Part shown: positions 35,874-49,008 of the stretch, one piece after another
Layout of the letters: each line of letters starts with the position of its first letter
Numbering within the stretch: position 1 is the first letter of the stretch
Position numbers and translations under genes: made by a program
The notes under the pieces: model-generated
Database searches by the model: none
Told to the model about the DNA's origin: nothing
Seen by the model: the letters and a program-made list of their open reading frames with translations, nothing else
NCBI GenBank assembly: GCA_028554645.1
Contig: JAQOOI010000079.1
Span: 992,001-1,056,000, forward strand
Source: Omphalotus guepiniiformis
Taxonomy: Eukaryota; Basidiomycota; Agaricomycetes; Agaricales; Omphalotaceae
Reading direction: 5' to 3'
Length of the DNA: 64,000 bases

Positions 35874-37531
35874 TAGTGTACAGGGCAGAACCTTTTCGGT
35901 CGAGTTCTGCCAGGCAGAACGGCAGAACGGCAAATGCCATACGTGGCAGAATTTGGCAGAAGTTTTAGCTACGATCTACGGAATACTCGTCCTACATGCT
36001 ATTCTGCTGTATCAATACCTCGATTTCCCATTCATCTTCATGATTCCCAATAATATTGACCTCTTCAGTGAAAGAAGTGGGTATCAGTCCCTGATCTACC
36101 CTTGCCAGCTCATCAAAACTGTAAACTCGGCCTTCCAAGACTTCATGGCCATCGACATCTGAGACCGCTGACTGAGCAATAGGACCTGGGCCTGCCTTCT
36201 CGCGCTGTTCAGCTCTCTCGGCTGACAGCTGGTCTTCAAGCTGTGCGAAGGCGGCGTCGATCTCTGCTGCCGAGAAGATTTCGTCGGAGTCATCTGCATT
36301 GGGAATTGATGAGTCGGAAGGGATAGAAAGAGGAGCAGACCATGTGAAGTTTCGTTCGAGATCCTCCGACAACTCGAGATTAACGCCTGGCTGTTCAGAC
36401 GAGGTGTGCATGTGAGCGTGTTTGCGATGTATTGGTCTCCCATCCGCCTTTGCCTTCTCATAGAGCAGGAAGCTGTAATGCGCTCGAAGTTTACCCAATT
36501 TTTCAGTAGTATCCACTGAAAGCTTGCTTCGACGGGGTGATTGAATACCACCAAGTGAAGAGAAGAGTCGTTCGACTTCGGCAGCATGAGGGACAACTGA
36601 GAGAATGACAATTGCCATCGACTTCAAGGGATGTTCTTCAGCGGCAATTGGAAGTGATTCCCACCACTCAAGTCCATCACGCTGACCTCCTTCAAATGGT
36701 GCTTTGCATTGGTGATACAGGCGTAAATCCGCAATGAGCTTCACTGCCTTTGTAGCTGACCAGCGCCACTGCTTCATAATGGCCCCAGCTGTTTTCAGCA
36801 TAAAGTCAAAGGACCGCCCACTAGCTGCCTGTGATATTGCGAGCTTCCTGCACAGAGGATGAAGGAAAAGGGCAAGGGAGTGTACATCCGTGTTCATCAT
36901 ATGAAAGCGGCGATTGAAGACTGCGCGGGCATGCAAATAGAATCCTATATCATCCTCCTCGGGGTCAAACTGCACCTGAATCATAGCTCGTGCACATCGA
37001 ATAAGCTCTAGCATACAGTCCGCAAGATTCGCCTCTCGTGATTCAAGGTTTCCAATAGCATCGACAAGCGGCTTAACAGTTTTGACAAGCTGGTTCAAGC
37101 GCGGCCAGAATGTTGGATTATTTAGAACTGTCTGTAGAATATCAGCATTGACAGCTGAGAAACCGTGTGTCTTCTTCTTTGCATCAGGACGGACACAGAG
37201 AGTTGATAATGGACCCCTAAGCAAAAAATGTAATTACAGACTGACTTCCCTCGTCAAGATATACAGACTTACTGATACAACATGACACTCCATACCATGA
37301 GAATCAATGCATACCACCGAGTCTCACAGTTCTTCTTCAGGGACACTGTAATCTTTGCACGAGCTGCTTCTTTCTTCAGTTGGCCACCCCAGTAGTGTGA
37401 ACCGTTACGAATTCGGAGTGTAACGAAGGATTCGTTCTTATGGCGGCACCGTCCAGCCAAAAATTTGACGGTTTTAAGCGGGCCTCCGCTTTGATCGGAG
37501 CGACCTTAAATTGTATATGTAATAATTGTAT

Positions 37532-37703
37532 ATTAGTCAGCATTTTCGGCCCTCGTTTTTGCGCACTTATGGTCAGTTAAGCTGGCCTCCGGTTAAGTCG
37601 GGTTGTCATTGCCGGAGGCCTGATTAGTCAGCGTTTCTCTTGCGCTCCGTGGTCAGTTAAGGCTGGCCTCCGGTTCAATCGGTCCGTCCTTGCCCGAGGC
37701 TCG
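37532..37703. repeat. Two imperfect ~85-90-bp GC-rich tandem copies
   Basis: Both copies contain ATTAGTCAGC, GGTCAGTTAA and GCTGGCCTCCGGTT in the same order, starting at 37532 and 37623. A partial earlier piece (GCGGGCCTCCGCTTTGATCG) lies near 37479-37498. Base composition contrasts with the AT-rich DNA to the right. Confidence 0.75.
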
Positions 37704-38121
37704 TTCTGCCCCTCATCTGCCCCCTCATTTTTGTGCTCCATGCCACTGGCAGGAACTGGGTTAGATATTATTTTGAGTTGTTTATAAACATAAAATATTC
37801 TAGGAGGTCCAAGTTATAAATGTATTAAAACAAGATGTTAAATACAAGTAAAAAAAAACACATTTTTTGTAAGAAACATGTAATTTTTTATACACTGGAT
37901 GAAATTTAACATAAAAATCTGTGAGAAAATGCTAAACATATGTTGAATTAATACGGAAATTTTTCATCATTTTTTTTGCTACTAATACTAAAATATGTTG
38001 AAATTATAGTAAATTGTATCAACACAATACCTTCATTTCTCCAACATCAAACACAGTGATTTACAGTGAACAGATGTTGAACAAATATCAAAAATCATTT
38101 ATCATAAAACTTTAATTATAC

Positions 38122-38450
38122 ACTCTGTAACACCTGTATACACCATGTATACACCCTGTCACATGTGTATACACCATATACACCCTGTACACCTGTATAC
38201 ACACTGTCTGTAATACAGGGTGACAGATGTACAGGGTGTATACAGGTATACAGGATGACATGTATACAGGATGTATACAGAGTGTATACAGGATGGGATA
38301 CAGGGTGGATACAGGGTGTATACAGGGTGCATACAGAGTGGATACAGAGTGGATACAGGGTGTATACAGAGTGCATACAGAGTGTATACAGAGTGTATAC
38401 AGGGTGTATACAGGGTGTATACAGGTGGGGAGTGTATACAGTGTGTATAC
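38122..38450. repeat. GTATAC minisatellite, array 1 (11-bp unit)
   Basis: Tandem variants of GGTGTATACAG (also GTGCATACAG, GTGGATACAG, AGTGTATACAG). The first ~85 bp run in the opposite orientation (CTGTATACACC), so the array switches strand near 38210. Confidence 0.9.
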
Positions 38451-38453
38451 AGA

Positions 38454-38593
38454 CACTGCAAGCAATTCATCATAAACTCCGTGGGAAAATGTTAAAAATA
38501 TGGTGAAATAACATGAAAATTTGAACTTTTTCATGTTATTTCACGACATTTTTAGCATTTTCCCACGGGATTTATGTTGAATTGTTTGCAGTG
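38454..38593. mobile_element. MITE A: 140-bp palindromic CACTG element
   Basis: Starts CACTGCAAGCAATTC and ends with the near-complement GAATTGTTTGCAGTG; the arms (CGTGGGAAAATGTTAAA and its inverse) fold into one long hairpin. Flanked by AGA on both sides (38451-38453 and 38594-38596), a 3-bp target duplication. Confidence 0.88.
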
Positions 38594-39515
38594 AGAGTGT
38601 ATATGGGTGTATACCTTGTCTGTATATACCTCACCTTGGAAACATCTTCTGTACACAAGTTTGTATATATTAACCCCTATGTTCTGTATACAGAGATATC
38701 AGTGTCCATCTACTAGGTCCATGCAGATGCATCCTGGATGTATACACATGAGATATGCAAGATGAATTCACCTAATGTACAACTGTATCCATATACACAG
38801 ACTATATACATAAATGATCCTGTTTACCATAGTTTTGTTATTTGTTTAGCATATAGCCAGTATATATGAACAACCAAAACATAAATTTTACCATCAGATA
38901 TTTAACATTACTTTCACATATGTTTAGCATAAGTTCACAGTAATTTTCTGTCTGTTATTCTGGGATCAATTTCAAATTGGTTTAGCATATTTTTCACACA
39001 TCTACACCGCCAAGAATTCAACATAAATTCCATGGGAAAAATGTTAAAAATATGGTGAAATTACATCAAAAATTGAATTCCAACATAAATCCCATGGGAA
39101 AGTATTACAAATATGGTGAAATAACATGAAAAATTAAACTTTTGATGTAATTTCCACCATATTTTTAACATTTTTCCCCATGGAATTTATGTTGAATTGT
39201 TTGCAGTGCTATTCTATTTCTCTCTGTATTTAACTCTGAATATATCTTATTTGTTCAGCATATCTTCAGTATATTTGCACAAGCAAAACATGGGATGTTA
39301 TTTTAGAAACATTTAACATTAGTTTCACATTTGTTTAGCATAAGTTCACAGTAATATCCTGTCTGTTATTCTGAATTGATTTTGAATTGCTTTAGCATAG
39401 TTTCCACACACTTTTCCATTTGTCTCTGTATTTTATGATGAAACAATCATGATCTTGATTAACATAATTGCATCCAAAATTCAATATTTATTTAAAACAA
39501 TTTTCTCAAAAATAA
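38594..39515. repeat. Duplicated block, copy 1 (contains MITE B)
   Basis: Aligns by eye with 40130-40850 over its whole length (TATGGGTGTATACCTTGTCT, CAGTGTCCATCTACTAGGTC, CATGATCTTGATTAACATAA), apart from the 207-bp MITE B plus target duplication and scattered substitutions. Confidence 0.88.
39005..39208. mobile_element. MITE B: 204-bp CACTG-type element
   Basis: Ends CACCGCCAAGAATTCAACAT and ATGTTGAATTGTTTGCAGTG (left end degenerate), flanked by CTA at 39002-39004 and 39209-39211. The paralogous block at 40531-40545 has the uninterrupted site ACACATCTATTCTAT with a single CTA. The left arm is itself partly duplicated (CATGGGAAAAATGTT then CATGGGAAAGTATTA). Confidence 0.9.
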
Positions 39516-39524
39516 TGTATAGAG

Positions 39525-40115
39525 TGTATATAGGGTGTATACAGGTCTACAGGGTGTACTACAGGGTGTATTACAGGGTGAGATGTATACAGGGTGCATA
39601 CAGAGTGCATACAGAGTGCATACAGGGTGTATACAGGGTGTATACAGGGTGCATACAGGGTGTATACAGGATGCATACAGGGTGTATACAGGGTGTATAC
39701 AGGGTTAGGCTGGATACAGAGTGTATACAGGGTGTATACAGGATGTATACAGGTGCATACAGAGTGCATACAGGGTGCATACAGGTGCATACAGGGTGTA
39801 TACAGGGTGTATACAGGGTGTATACAGGGTCAGGCTGGATACAGAGTGTCTACAGGATGTATACAGGGTGCATACAGAGTGCATACAGGGTGCATACAGG
39901 GTGCATACAGGGTGCATACAGAGTGTATACAGAGTGCATACAGGTGGATACAGGGTGGATACAGGATGGATACAGAGTGCATACAGGGTGGATACAGAGT
40001 GCATACAGAGTGCATACAGAGTGCATACAGAGTGCATACAGGGTGTATACAGGGTGTATACAGGGTGTACACAGGTGTATACAGAGTGTATACAGGTATA
40101 CAGGGGTGACATGTA
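39525..40115. repeat. GTATAC minisatellite, array 2 (11-bp unit)
   Basis: Roughly 50 tandem variants of GGTGTATACAG on the + strand, all one orientation. Because 11 is not a multiple of 3 the unit rotates through all frames and contains no stop, creating long spurious frames on both strands with the period VYRVYTGCIQG. Confidence 0.92.
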
Positions 40116-40129
40116 TACAGGGTGTATAC

Positions 40130-40850
40130 AGAGTTTATATGGGTGTATACCTTGTCTGTATTACCTCACCTTGGAAACACCTTCTGTACACAAGTTTGTA
40201 TATATTAACCCCTCTGGTCTGTATACAGAGATATCAGTGTCCATCTACTAGGTCCATGCAGATGCATCCTGGATGTATACACATGGGATATGCAAGATGA
40301 ATTCACCTAATGTACAACTGTATCCATATACACAGACCTATATACATAAATCATCCTGTTTATCATAGTTTTCTTATTTGTTCAACATATAGCTAGTATA
40401 TATGAATAACCAAAACATAAATTTTACCATCAGAAATTTAACATTACTTTCACATATGTTTAGCATAAGTTCACAGTAATTTTCTGTCTGTTATTCTGAA
40501 TCAATTTTAAATTGGTTTAGCATATTTTTCACACATCTATTCTATTTCTCTCTGTATTTAACTCTGAATATATCTTATTTGTTCAGCATATCTTCAGTAT
40601 ATTTGCACAAGCAAAACATGAATGTTACTTTAGAAACATTTAACATTAGTTTCACATTTGTTGGGCATAAGTTCACAGTAATATCCTGTCTATTATTCTG
40701 AATTGATTTTGAATTGCTTTAGCATAGTTTTCCACACACCTTTTCCATTTGTCCTCTGTATTTTATGATGAAACAATCATGATCTTGATTAACATAATTG
40801 CATCCAAAATTCAATATTTATTTTAAACACTTTTCCCAAAAATAATGATA
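40130..40850. repeat. Duplicated block, copy 2 (without MITE B)
   Basis: Direct repeat of 38594-39515 lacking MITE B. With the minisatellites it forms two rounds of (array + block). Confidence 0.88.
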
Positions 40851-42441
40851 AGATTTTATGAAATTTATGATAAATGATTTATGATATTGTTCAAGATCTG
40901 TTCACTGTAAATAAACTGTGTTTGATGTTGGAGAAATGAAGGTATTGTGTTGATACAATTTACTATAATTTGAACATAATTTTTGTATTAGTAGCAAAAA
41001 AAAATGATGAAAAATTTTGGTATTGATTCAATATATGTTTAGCATTTTCTCAGATTTTATGTTAAATTGTGTCCAGTGACAGTTTTGTCTGTATTGCATG
41101 CCACAGATGTGCTGCCAAGACTGAATTCGTTCCCGCCTGCATCCCGTGATGCAGGCTGACAGTCCAAGTTGAAGAAGGTGACAATCCGATTTGCCTTAGC
41201 AATTATATCCTTCATTTCTGGATATCCAACAATTTCACCAATCAATGTATTGAGCTGGTGAAGAAAGCATGCAAATAGCTAACGAACATTTTTCCAGTGA
41301 AGTTCATGTACATTAGATTAGAAGTGACTAACAAGAACCCAATAAAACTCTTGTTGAAACATTCGTCGAAAGGCAATCATGGTGGTGGGATTGTCTGTTG
41401 TGAGAGCAATAGTATTATGGCCATTGCCTACATCCATGCATTCAAGTCCATTCTTCGCAACTCTCAGGGACATTCTCTGCAGATCCCCGCTGACCTGTAA
41501 GGTCTTCTAGACTCAAGACAACCGGATACTGATTGACTTCTGCACTAACAAACACCGTAAATGCTGCGACAAAGTTTGTCCTCCCAGCCATCAATCAAGA
41601 TAGTCTGTCTCTTTCTGGCTTTCACGCGCTGAAGCTCCTTTCAGAGTGACCCGAGCAACCTCCGCATCCATGACTGAATGTGAGATCACGTATCGTGATG
41701 GGACCTGATAGGTTGGGCGTATATAATTTGCCCAAAATCAAGGAAGTATGGATTGGCAACAATATTGAATGGAGAATTCCCATGAACAAGCCATCTGGGC
41801 CAAACTTTCGTCAACTGATGGCCAGTGACACTCAAAACAATGTATGATTCTCACCGGAAAAGCTTAATATCAGCAACTCCTTGCTGTTCTGCAGTCATAG
41901 GATGATCGTGCCAGGTTTCAATTGTCACTTGCTTCATTTTCCTCTTCTTCGCTCTTCCCACCTGAGACCCGCTTGGCACATCTTGACCAGACTGACCAAC
42001 CCCAGCATTCAAATCAATTCCCCGCACTCGTCGCATGCCCTTTAGAAGACAGAAAACTGCAATGCCGTTACACGTACATGAGCCGGAGCATTCGGACACT
42101 TTTTGGCATCGATTAGGTGATTGGCGAGAACATTGTCCACGACCTTCGATATCTTGCTGGTCATTGCAGTAGTTACACTGCCAGAAATAGCGGCCTGATT
42201 TTATTAGGAAGCTTTTTCTCCCCGAGTGAAGTTGTCACTGAATAATTGAGCAGCAGGACGTCCAGACATTATCAGAATGAGCTCAAAATAGTGCAACGGT
42301 TTTTGCTACAGAGTGGATTTCCAACTATATAGTACTTATCTAATTTCTGCCAAATTCTGCCCGGATGTCCTTGGCATATGCCAGGCAATTGCCGCTTTTG
42401 GCGAAATGTGGCAGAATGGCAGAATTCTGCCAACAACCTTA

Positions 42442-42449
42442 GAGCCAAG
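42442..42449 (+). repeat. Right 8-bp target-site duplication of the hAT element
   Basis: GAGCCAAG, identical to 35866-35873. Confidence 0.9.
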
Positions 42450-43416
42450 GAGATCGATGTTACGGTGGCCCCGAGTCCACGCTCACGTTGTACATTCGGG
42501 TCATCAATGCGTGTCAGAGTATAGGCTAGAGAGCGAGGATCCTATGGTGCGGCCGGTGGAAGATCGGGGCCGACCCGCCGCGCCAAGTTGGTACTTACTG
42601 TACCGCCCGTCGGACCAGAGGCTACCTAAGGCAAAGGCGCTAAGCAGCGGCCAGATAGTTCCGAATCAGTTCTGATAGAAAGCTTAAGAAAAAATTAGCA
42701 ATTTAGCATTGAGATGCGATGTAGATTGTCAGAGTCGAAGCATCATATGTACACTCGTCTGATAGAACAGGATAGAGCATGGCTGTAAGCAGATCATGAT
42801 ACGGATACTTGATGATCTCTTGACATCTTTCTGATAATACATACATACAATAGAATTCTGGACCCCCAAAAACATTGATCTCGAGATGCAGCGACTCGGA
42901 GATACTTACAACACTCAGAATCACCAACTTCCTTCCAACACCATCCAGCTCCAAGAACCCATCGTCCTCCGTGATAGCCTCATCGGTAGCCAAGCCCTAC
43001 TAACTAATCCATTCATCCATACATTCATCTGTAAAATTAAGTACATGGCGACAATCATAAAAAATATGAGATTAATAATAATAAGAGTAGCCCACTGCCC
43101 ACTGCCTATCGTATCGCATCGCACATCTACGTAGAAGACCATACACATACTGTGACTGCGGCGATGGAAGTGGTCACTGGAAACGCTGTAGCACAACACA
43201 GATTATAGGTTTCGAAGTATCCACCGTCTAATTTTGGTTGGATTATTTTGAGCTGCCGGAGAAAGGGGAGAAATATTTGTGCAGTCTGAGAGCCTCCGAG
43301 CGCAACGCCTCGTCCTCGAGGGGGCGATCCTGTAGGTCTCTCCATTCCTCTTGCGAACCTAATGATATATCCTCAAAATCAAATCTCTACCCTCAACTCC
43401 GAATGAAAAGACAACT
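42450..43416. other. Intergenic region right of the hAT element
   Basis: No gene recognised; small frames on both strands without motifs. Downstream side of the DUF6533-type gene. Confidence 0.4.
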
Positions 43417-45070
43417 TCACAGAGAAGTAGGCCGCCCGTGATTGTGATCTTCACTCGTCGTTGGCGAAGGTGGTAGCGGAGTCATCCTTCCCTTCGCGGA
43501 CCAACTTGCACCGCCGCCAATCTCAATATCCGCTGCTTCTCTCGCGCGCGCTTTCGCTGGCTACATGAAGAGGGGGAAGAGCAGAGAAAGCGAAAAAGAA
43601 TATAGAAGTGAGTCTCAGAACGGTACTTGTGAGAAGGTGGATGAAACGTACGAAATGGTCCATTCTAAAATCAGTAATAGATTGTTCTTCCAAGTCATGT
43701 TCAGCGGGGTCAAGAGGTCCGAATCGAATAGGACCGTCCACTATTGTGTCTGCACGGGTAGATGGGAATGAGGATTTGATGTGTTCTATTTGAAATGGAT
43801 CTAGGACTTTACAAAAAAGGCCGTCGAGTTCGTAAACGCCAACAATTCATAAATGAGAACAGAAAAAGAAAAGTATACGCACTAACACGACTCGAAAATA
43901 TAGCTGTAAAAGCCATCCCTAGTGGGGCCATCATAGTCGACTTTATAGAATGACTGAACAAGACGAAAAAGACGAGGTTGACTGTTCAGCAAGGTGAATT
44001 AGTGAAAGCCCGTGCGGGAGAATTAAATGCCAGTTGCTACGTACGTATGTTCACAGCTGTGACCAGAAAGAAATATACAATTTGACTCTCCCAGAGGGCT
44101 TTAGTGAAGTTGGACCGTAAACCAGTAAGCAGATATCGTGATGTGATAATCAGGATGATCACGTCAAAAATTACTTGACACTGAAAAAAACACAAGTTGA
44201 GCTTCAAGTTCGTAGGCAATACGTTGAGTTAGCGATGCCTTACCATGTACTGAATCCAACTTTTGGTACCCTAGCCACAAGTTGAGCAAAGTAGAAAACC
44301 AGAAGAGGAAAAATCCCAACGGGCATTGACGGATCACTCTCACCTTTGCCAAGTCTGATACACAATTTCCCGTCGCACCAAGTTGTCCGGTACGTGATAT
44401 TACCACCGGCGCAATGAGCTCTACAGCACTCAGCGGTATGCCAATGACCAGAAGGAATATGAGAATCTTGCGATTCCGATTCGATATCGCGTATGTTCGG
44501 AAAATGAACACGGCATGAGACGCGATTGCAGCTAAAACCTATGCGAGTAATAAAAAAATTCATGTCAATCGATACGATTGTCGGAATTTTGATGAACGTG
44601 CTATGTAAACGTACTTTGGTCACAGGGACAGAAATGTAGTAACGGTCGCAGGACTTTTGTGTAAAGTTTCTTGAGAATCCACCGACTGTGCTCAGAAGGA
44701 TGGTGAGCATTCCGAGATACTATAGGGGAATTCTTTCAATCGCGCGGTCAAATGGCATATTTACGGAGAGGCACATACTCGAACGGCAACGAAAAGCCAG
44801 CAAGCCAAGGACAGCTTCAGAAAGCCTTTCTGCCGACGGTCTGCGATAGTAATTAGTAGATGTACCTGTGGTCTCCTAGAGAACGACTGACAGAATCGGT
44901 ACTCTGCTGGAAGAGTCTGAATATAATCTAAGTATTCGCGTCAGTTACACGGAGTATACGATTAGTAAGTACCATCTTAGCTCACCAAACGCAAAGATCG
45001 AAATACTCGCTATCTTGACATAGCTAGCTGCTTCCTCTGTTGACAACGTCTCACTGTCCGTGTCCAACAT
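43417..45070 (-). CDS. DUF6533-type multi-pass membrane protein
   Basis: Belongs to the very expanded Agaricomycete group of ~7-helix proteins beginning with a DUF6533 region. On the minus strand MLDTDSETLSTEEAASYVKI leads, through a short intron, to DYIQTLPAEYRF (family hallmark D-x-x-Q-T-x-P-x-E), then GFLKLSLACWLFVAVRV, YLGMLTILLSTVGGF, VLAAIASHAVFIFRTYAISN, ILIFLLVIGIPLSAVELIAP, VIFDVIILIITSRYLLTGLR and YFFLVTAVNILNLVFFVLFS. A soluble tail ends AADIEIGGGASW and GRPTSL. Nine or so short introns. An upstream in-frame Met at 45139 would add 23 residues; the family start pattern favours 45070. Function unknown. Confidence 0.75.
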
Positions 45071-46442
45071 CGAAAATGTCGCCGAAGCAAACGAAGCAAG
45101 GAGGGATTCTTCAACAAAGTTGCGGTTTACCAAGAACACATCCGGGGAGAAATAGAAAAAGGGAGGGCTTGCAGATCATATTGTAATGCGAGCTTTTAAG
45201 TAACTTTCCAGCGCAGGGCCGACAGAGTAAGTATTGAAATATTGGATTTTGAATGTTTTCCTTTTTACCGGTTTCCCCCAATGCATACAGATCTGGGCAG
45301 ATCTCCAGGACCACGAGTGATTAGCGATCTCTTGCCCTTGCCCAGTTGGGCCGCTGAAGAAGACATAGGTCCCGCGCGGAAGATCCCCGACAGAGATCTC
45401 ATCATATGGGGTCGCGACTCGCGACTGTAGTAGTACCTGCTTGTGATTAATATGTAGTATTGAGTATTTGACTATTCATGACTGCAACCCACGTACCTGA
45501 GCTCTGGTGAATTGTACTCCAAACGTTCGACACGCGTCCCCGTACGCCAAAGAAACATTCGAGTTCGTTCAAAGAATCTAAAAGTCAGATGAATCACGCC
45601 AGGAAGTCCAGCAGAAACCTCGCCAGAATGTTCTGATCAAGAAAAGAACCTTTTCTTTGCGTCTGCGACAAGAGGGTCATCACGTCCAGACTCAGAGCAC
45701 TCTGAGCAGGTTCGGAAGTGATGATTTCCGAGATGCATCACGTGCTATGTCATCGTAATTGCAATATGTCAGCTCTTCTCTGGTTTCATTTTTCCTCGAT
45801 GTCCCTTTCTTCAACTAGCCTTTGCTTGCATCCATCCGATTCTTGGCCTTTTGAGGCTCAGAGAATGACCAGGTGTTATAAAAACTGCGAATGCTTTGCT
45901 ACAAGACTTCAATCGACCCTTTCTAAGCAGTGTCGGTCCTCGGAAGTAACGATGGGGGGTTCAGGTTTGCCGTTTTCGGTTACGTTTTCGGTTAACCGTT
46001 AAAGCAGGTTAAAGGTTAAATATAATCCAGATGACAGAAGAGGGTGCCATGTACACACCTCATGACAACGAGGAACTAAGCATCCTGCTCGACCCTCTCT
46101 GAAGCCGCTCTGAAGTGTCAGTTTCAAGAGAATACGGTCTTTAATAGATGTGGTGGTGAAGCCGAAGATATGTGGGTCAGGCGTCGCGGCCAGTCGCCCG
46201 CCAAGTGCGCCAACGGAAGAGCGCGTACCAACGCGTACCTCGTGGATAAAAATCAAGAAATCCCATGCTCAGCTGCCGTTCTGCCGTTAGTGCCAGGGCA
46301 TTCTCTTATGTAGGCTTATAAATCTACACAGTGTCAGTCAGTCTTCAGTCAGCGTCCGCGCTCCTCCCTTCGTTGGCTGCGTGGAAGTGCATACATCGGC
46401 GAGCTCAGCCTACATTCGTACTCTCCCCCCTTCGCCATCGCC
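45071..46442. other. Long intergenic region upstream of the carboxylesterase
   Basis: No gene recognised in 1.37 kb. Around 45970-46020 there is a cluster of GGTTA/GGTTAA words (CGGTTACGTTTTCGGTTAAC, AGGTTAAAGGTTAAAT). Confidence 0.4.
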
Positions 46443-48821
<2,379 letters not shown>

Positions 48822-49008
48822 GGGGAATGAACAACTTCAGCTGACGGATAATTTTAACCAGCCAGAGAGCGTAGAGGAGCACTGTCCGGTGGCGAAGGAT
48901 TACGATACGACTACTTGTGACACAGAATGTCGCCCTACTATACCACTCACTGCCTCTCCCTCCATCTCAGACTGAAGTTTGACCGATAACAACAGCACGT
49001 CAAACATC

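Larger units (their letters stand above)
37893..41078. mobile_element. Non-coding CACTG-ended element with ~200-bp terminal inverted repeats
   Basis: Left end CACTGGATGAAATTTAACAT; the right end read on the minus strand is CACTGGACACAATTTAACAT. The similarity continues for about 200 bp, including AGAAAATGCTAAACATAT, TTTTTTTTGCTACTAATAC and TTGTATCAACACAATACCTT on both arms. Flanking trinucleotides are ATA and ACA, one mismatch from a 3-bp duplication. CACT(A/G) ends with 3-bp duplications are typical of the CMC/EnSpm superfamily, so a non-autonomous CACTA-like element is my reading. Interior: minisatellite 1, MITE A, block 1 (with MITE B), minisatellite 2, block 2. No protein-coding capacity beyond stop-free satellite frames. 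Confidence 0.72.
37407..41167. mobile_element. 3.76-kb insertion splitting the hAT transposase
   Basis: The hAT gene would read FFNGSHYWGG without it. On the + strand the break is GAACC-GTT-[insert]-GTT-GAAGAAGG, so the insert is bounded by GTT on both sides (37404-37406 and 41168-41170), a possible 3-bp duplication. The outer ends show no clear terminal inverted repeat, although ACGAATTC begins the left end and recurs inverted ~40 bp inside the right end, next to a hairpin GCCTGCATC..GATGCAGGC. It carries no transposase. It contains a GC-rich tandem repeat (37532-37703) and the CACTG element described separately. Confidence 0.65.
35992..42269 (-). pseudogene. Split hAT transposase pseudogene
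   Basis: Begins near 42269 with MSGRPAAQLFSDNFTRGEK, then needs a frame change in an A-run to reach SGRYFWQCNYCNDQQ, a BED-type zinc-finger start; another shift is needed to read CPNAPAHVRVTALQ. The middle (41170-41850) has several stops, while DGWED and ANRIVTFFN still mark the catalytic region. Coding breaks after FFN at 41170 and resumes at 37403 with GSHYWGGQLKKEA and LKKNCETRWYALILM. The last exon (35992 to ~37215) is still fully open and holds the hAT dimerisation domain: HAAEVERLFSSLGGIQSPRR followed by GKLRAHYSFLLYE. So the 5' half has decayed while the 3' half remains open. Confidence 0.85.
35874..42441 (-). mobile_element. hAT-superfamily DNA transposon, 6,568 bp including a nested insertion
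   Basis: The left end reads TAGTGTACAGGGCAGAACC and the right end, read inward on the minus strand, TAAGGTTGTTGGCAGAATTC: short imperfect inverted repeats sharing TA..GT....GGCAGAA. It is flanked by a perfect 8-bp direct repeat GAGCCAAG, the size typical of hAT insertions. Multiple GGCAGAA motifs in both orientations crowd the first and last ~100 bp, as hAT subterminal transposase sites do. The transposase lies on the minus strand and shows BED-finger and hAT dimerisation motifs. The element is dead or non-autonomous: its gene has frameshifts and is split by another insertion. Confidence 0.9.

Noticed and set aside
35874..35970. GGCAGAA repeats near 35.9 kb as a CRISPR-like or satellite array
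   Set aside because: Short, mixed-orientation motifs mirrored at 42.34-42.44 kb; they are hAT subterminal repeats.
39449..40300. Long open frames (up to 283 codons) on both strands with repeats like VYRVYTGCIQG
   Set aside because: They are produced by a stop-free 11-bp minisatellite read in rotating frames; equivalent frames exist on both strands and no start, domain or splice context supports a protein.
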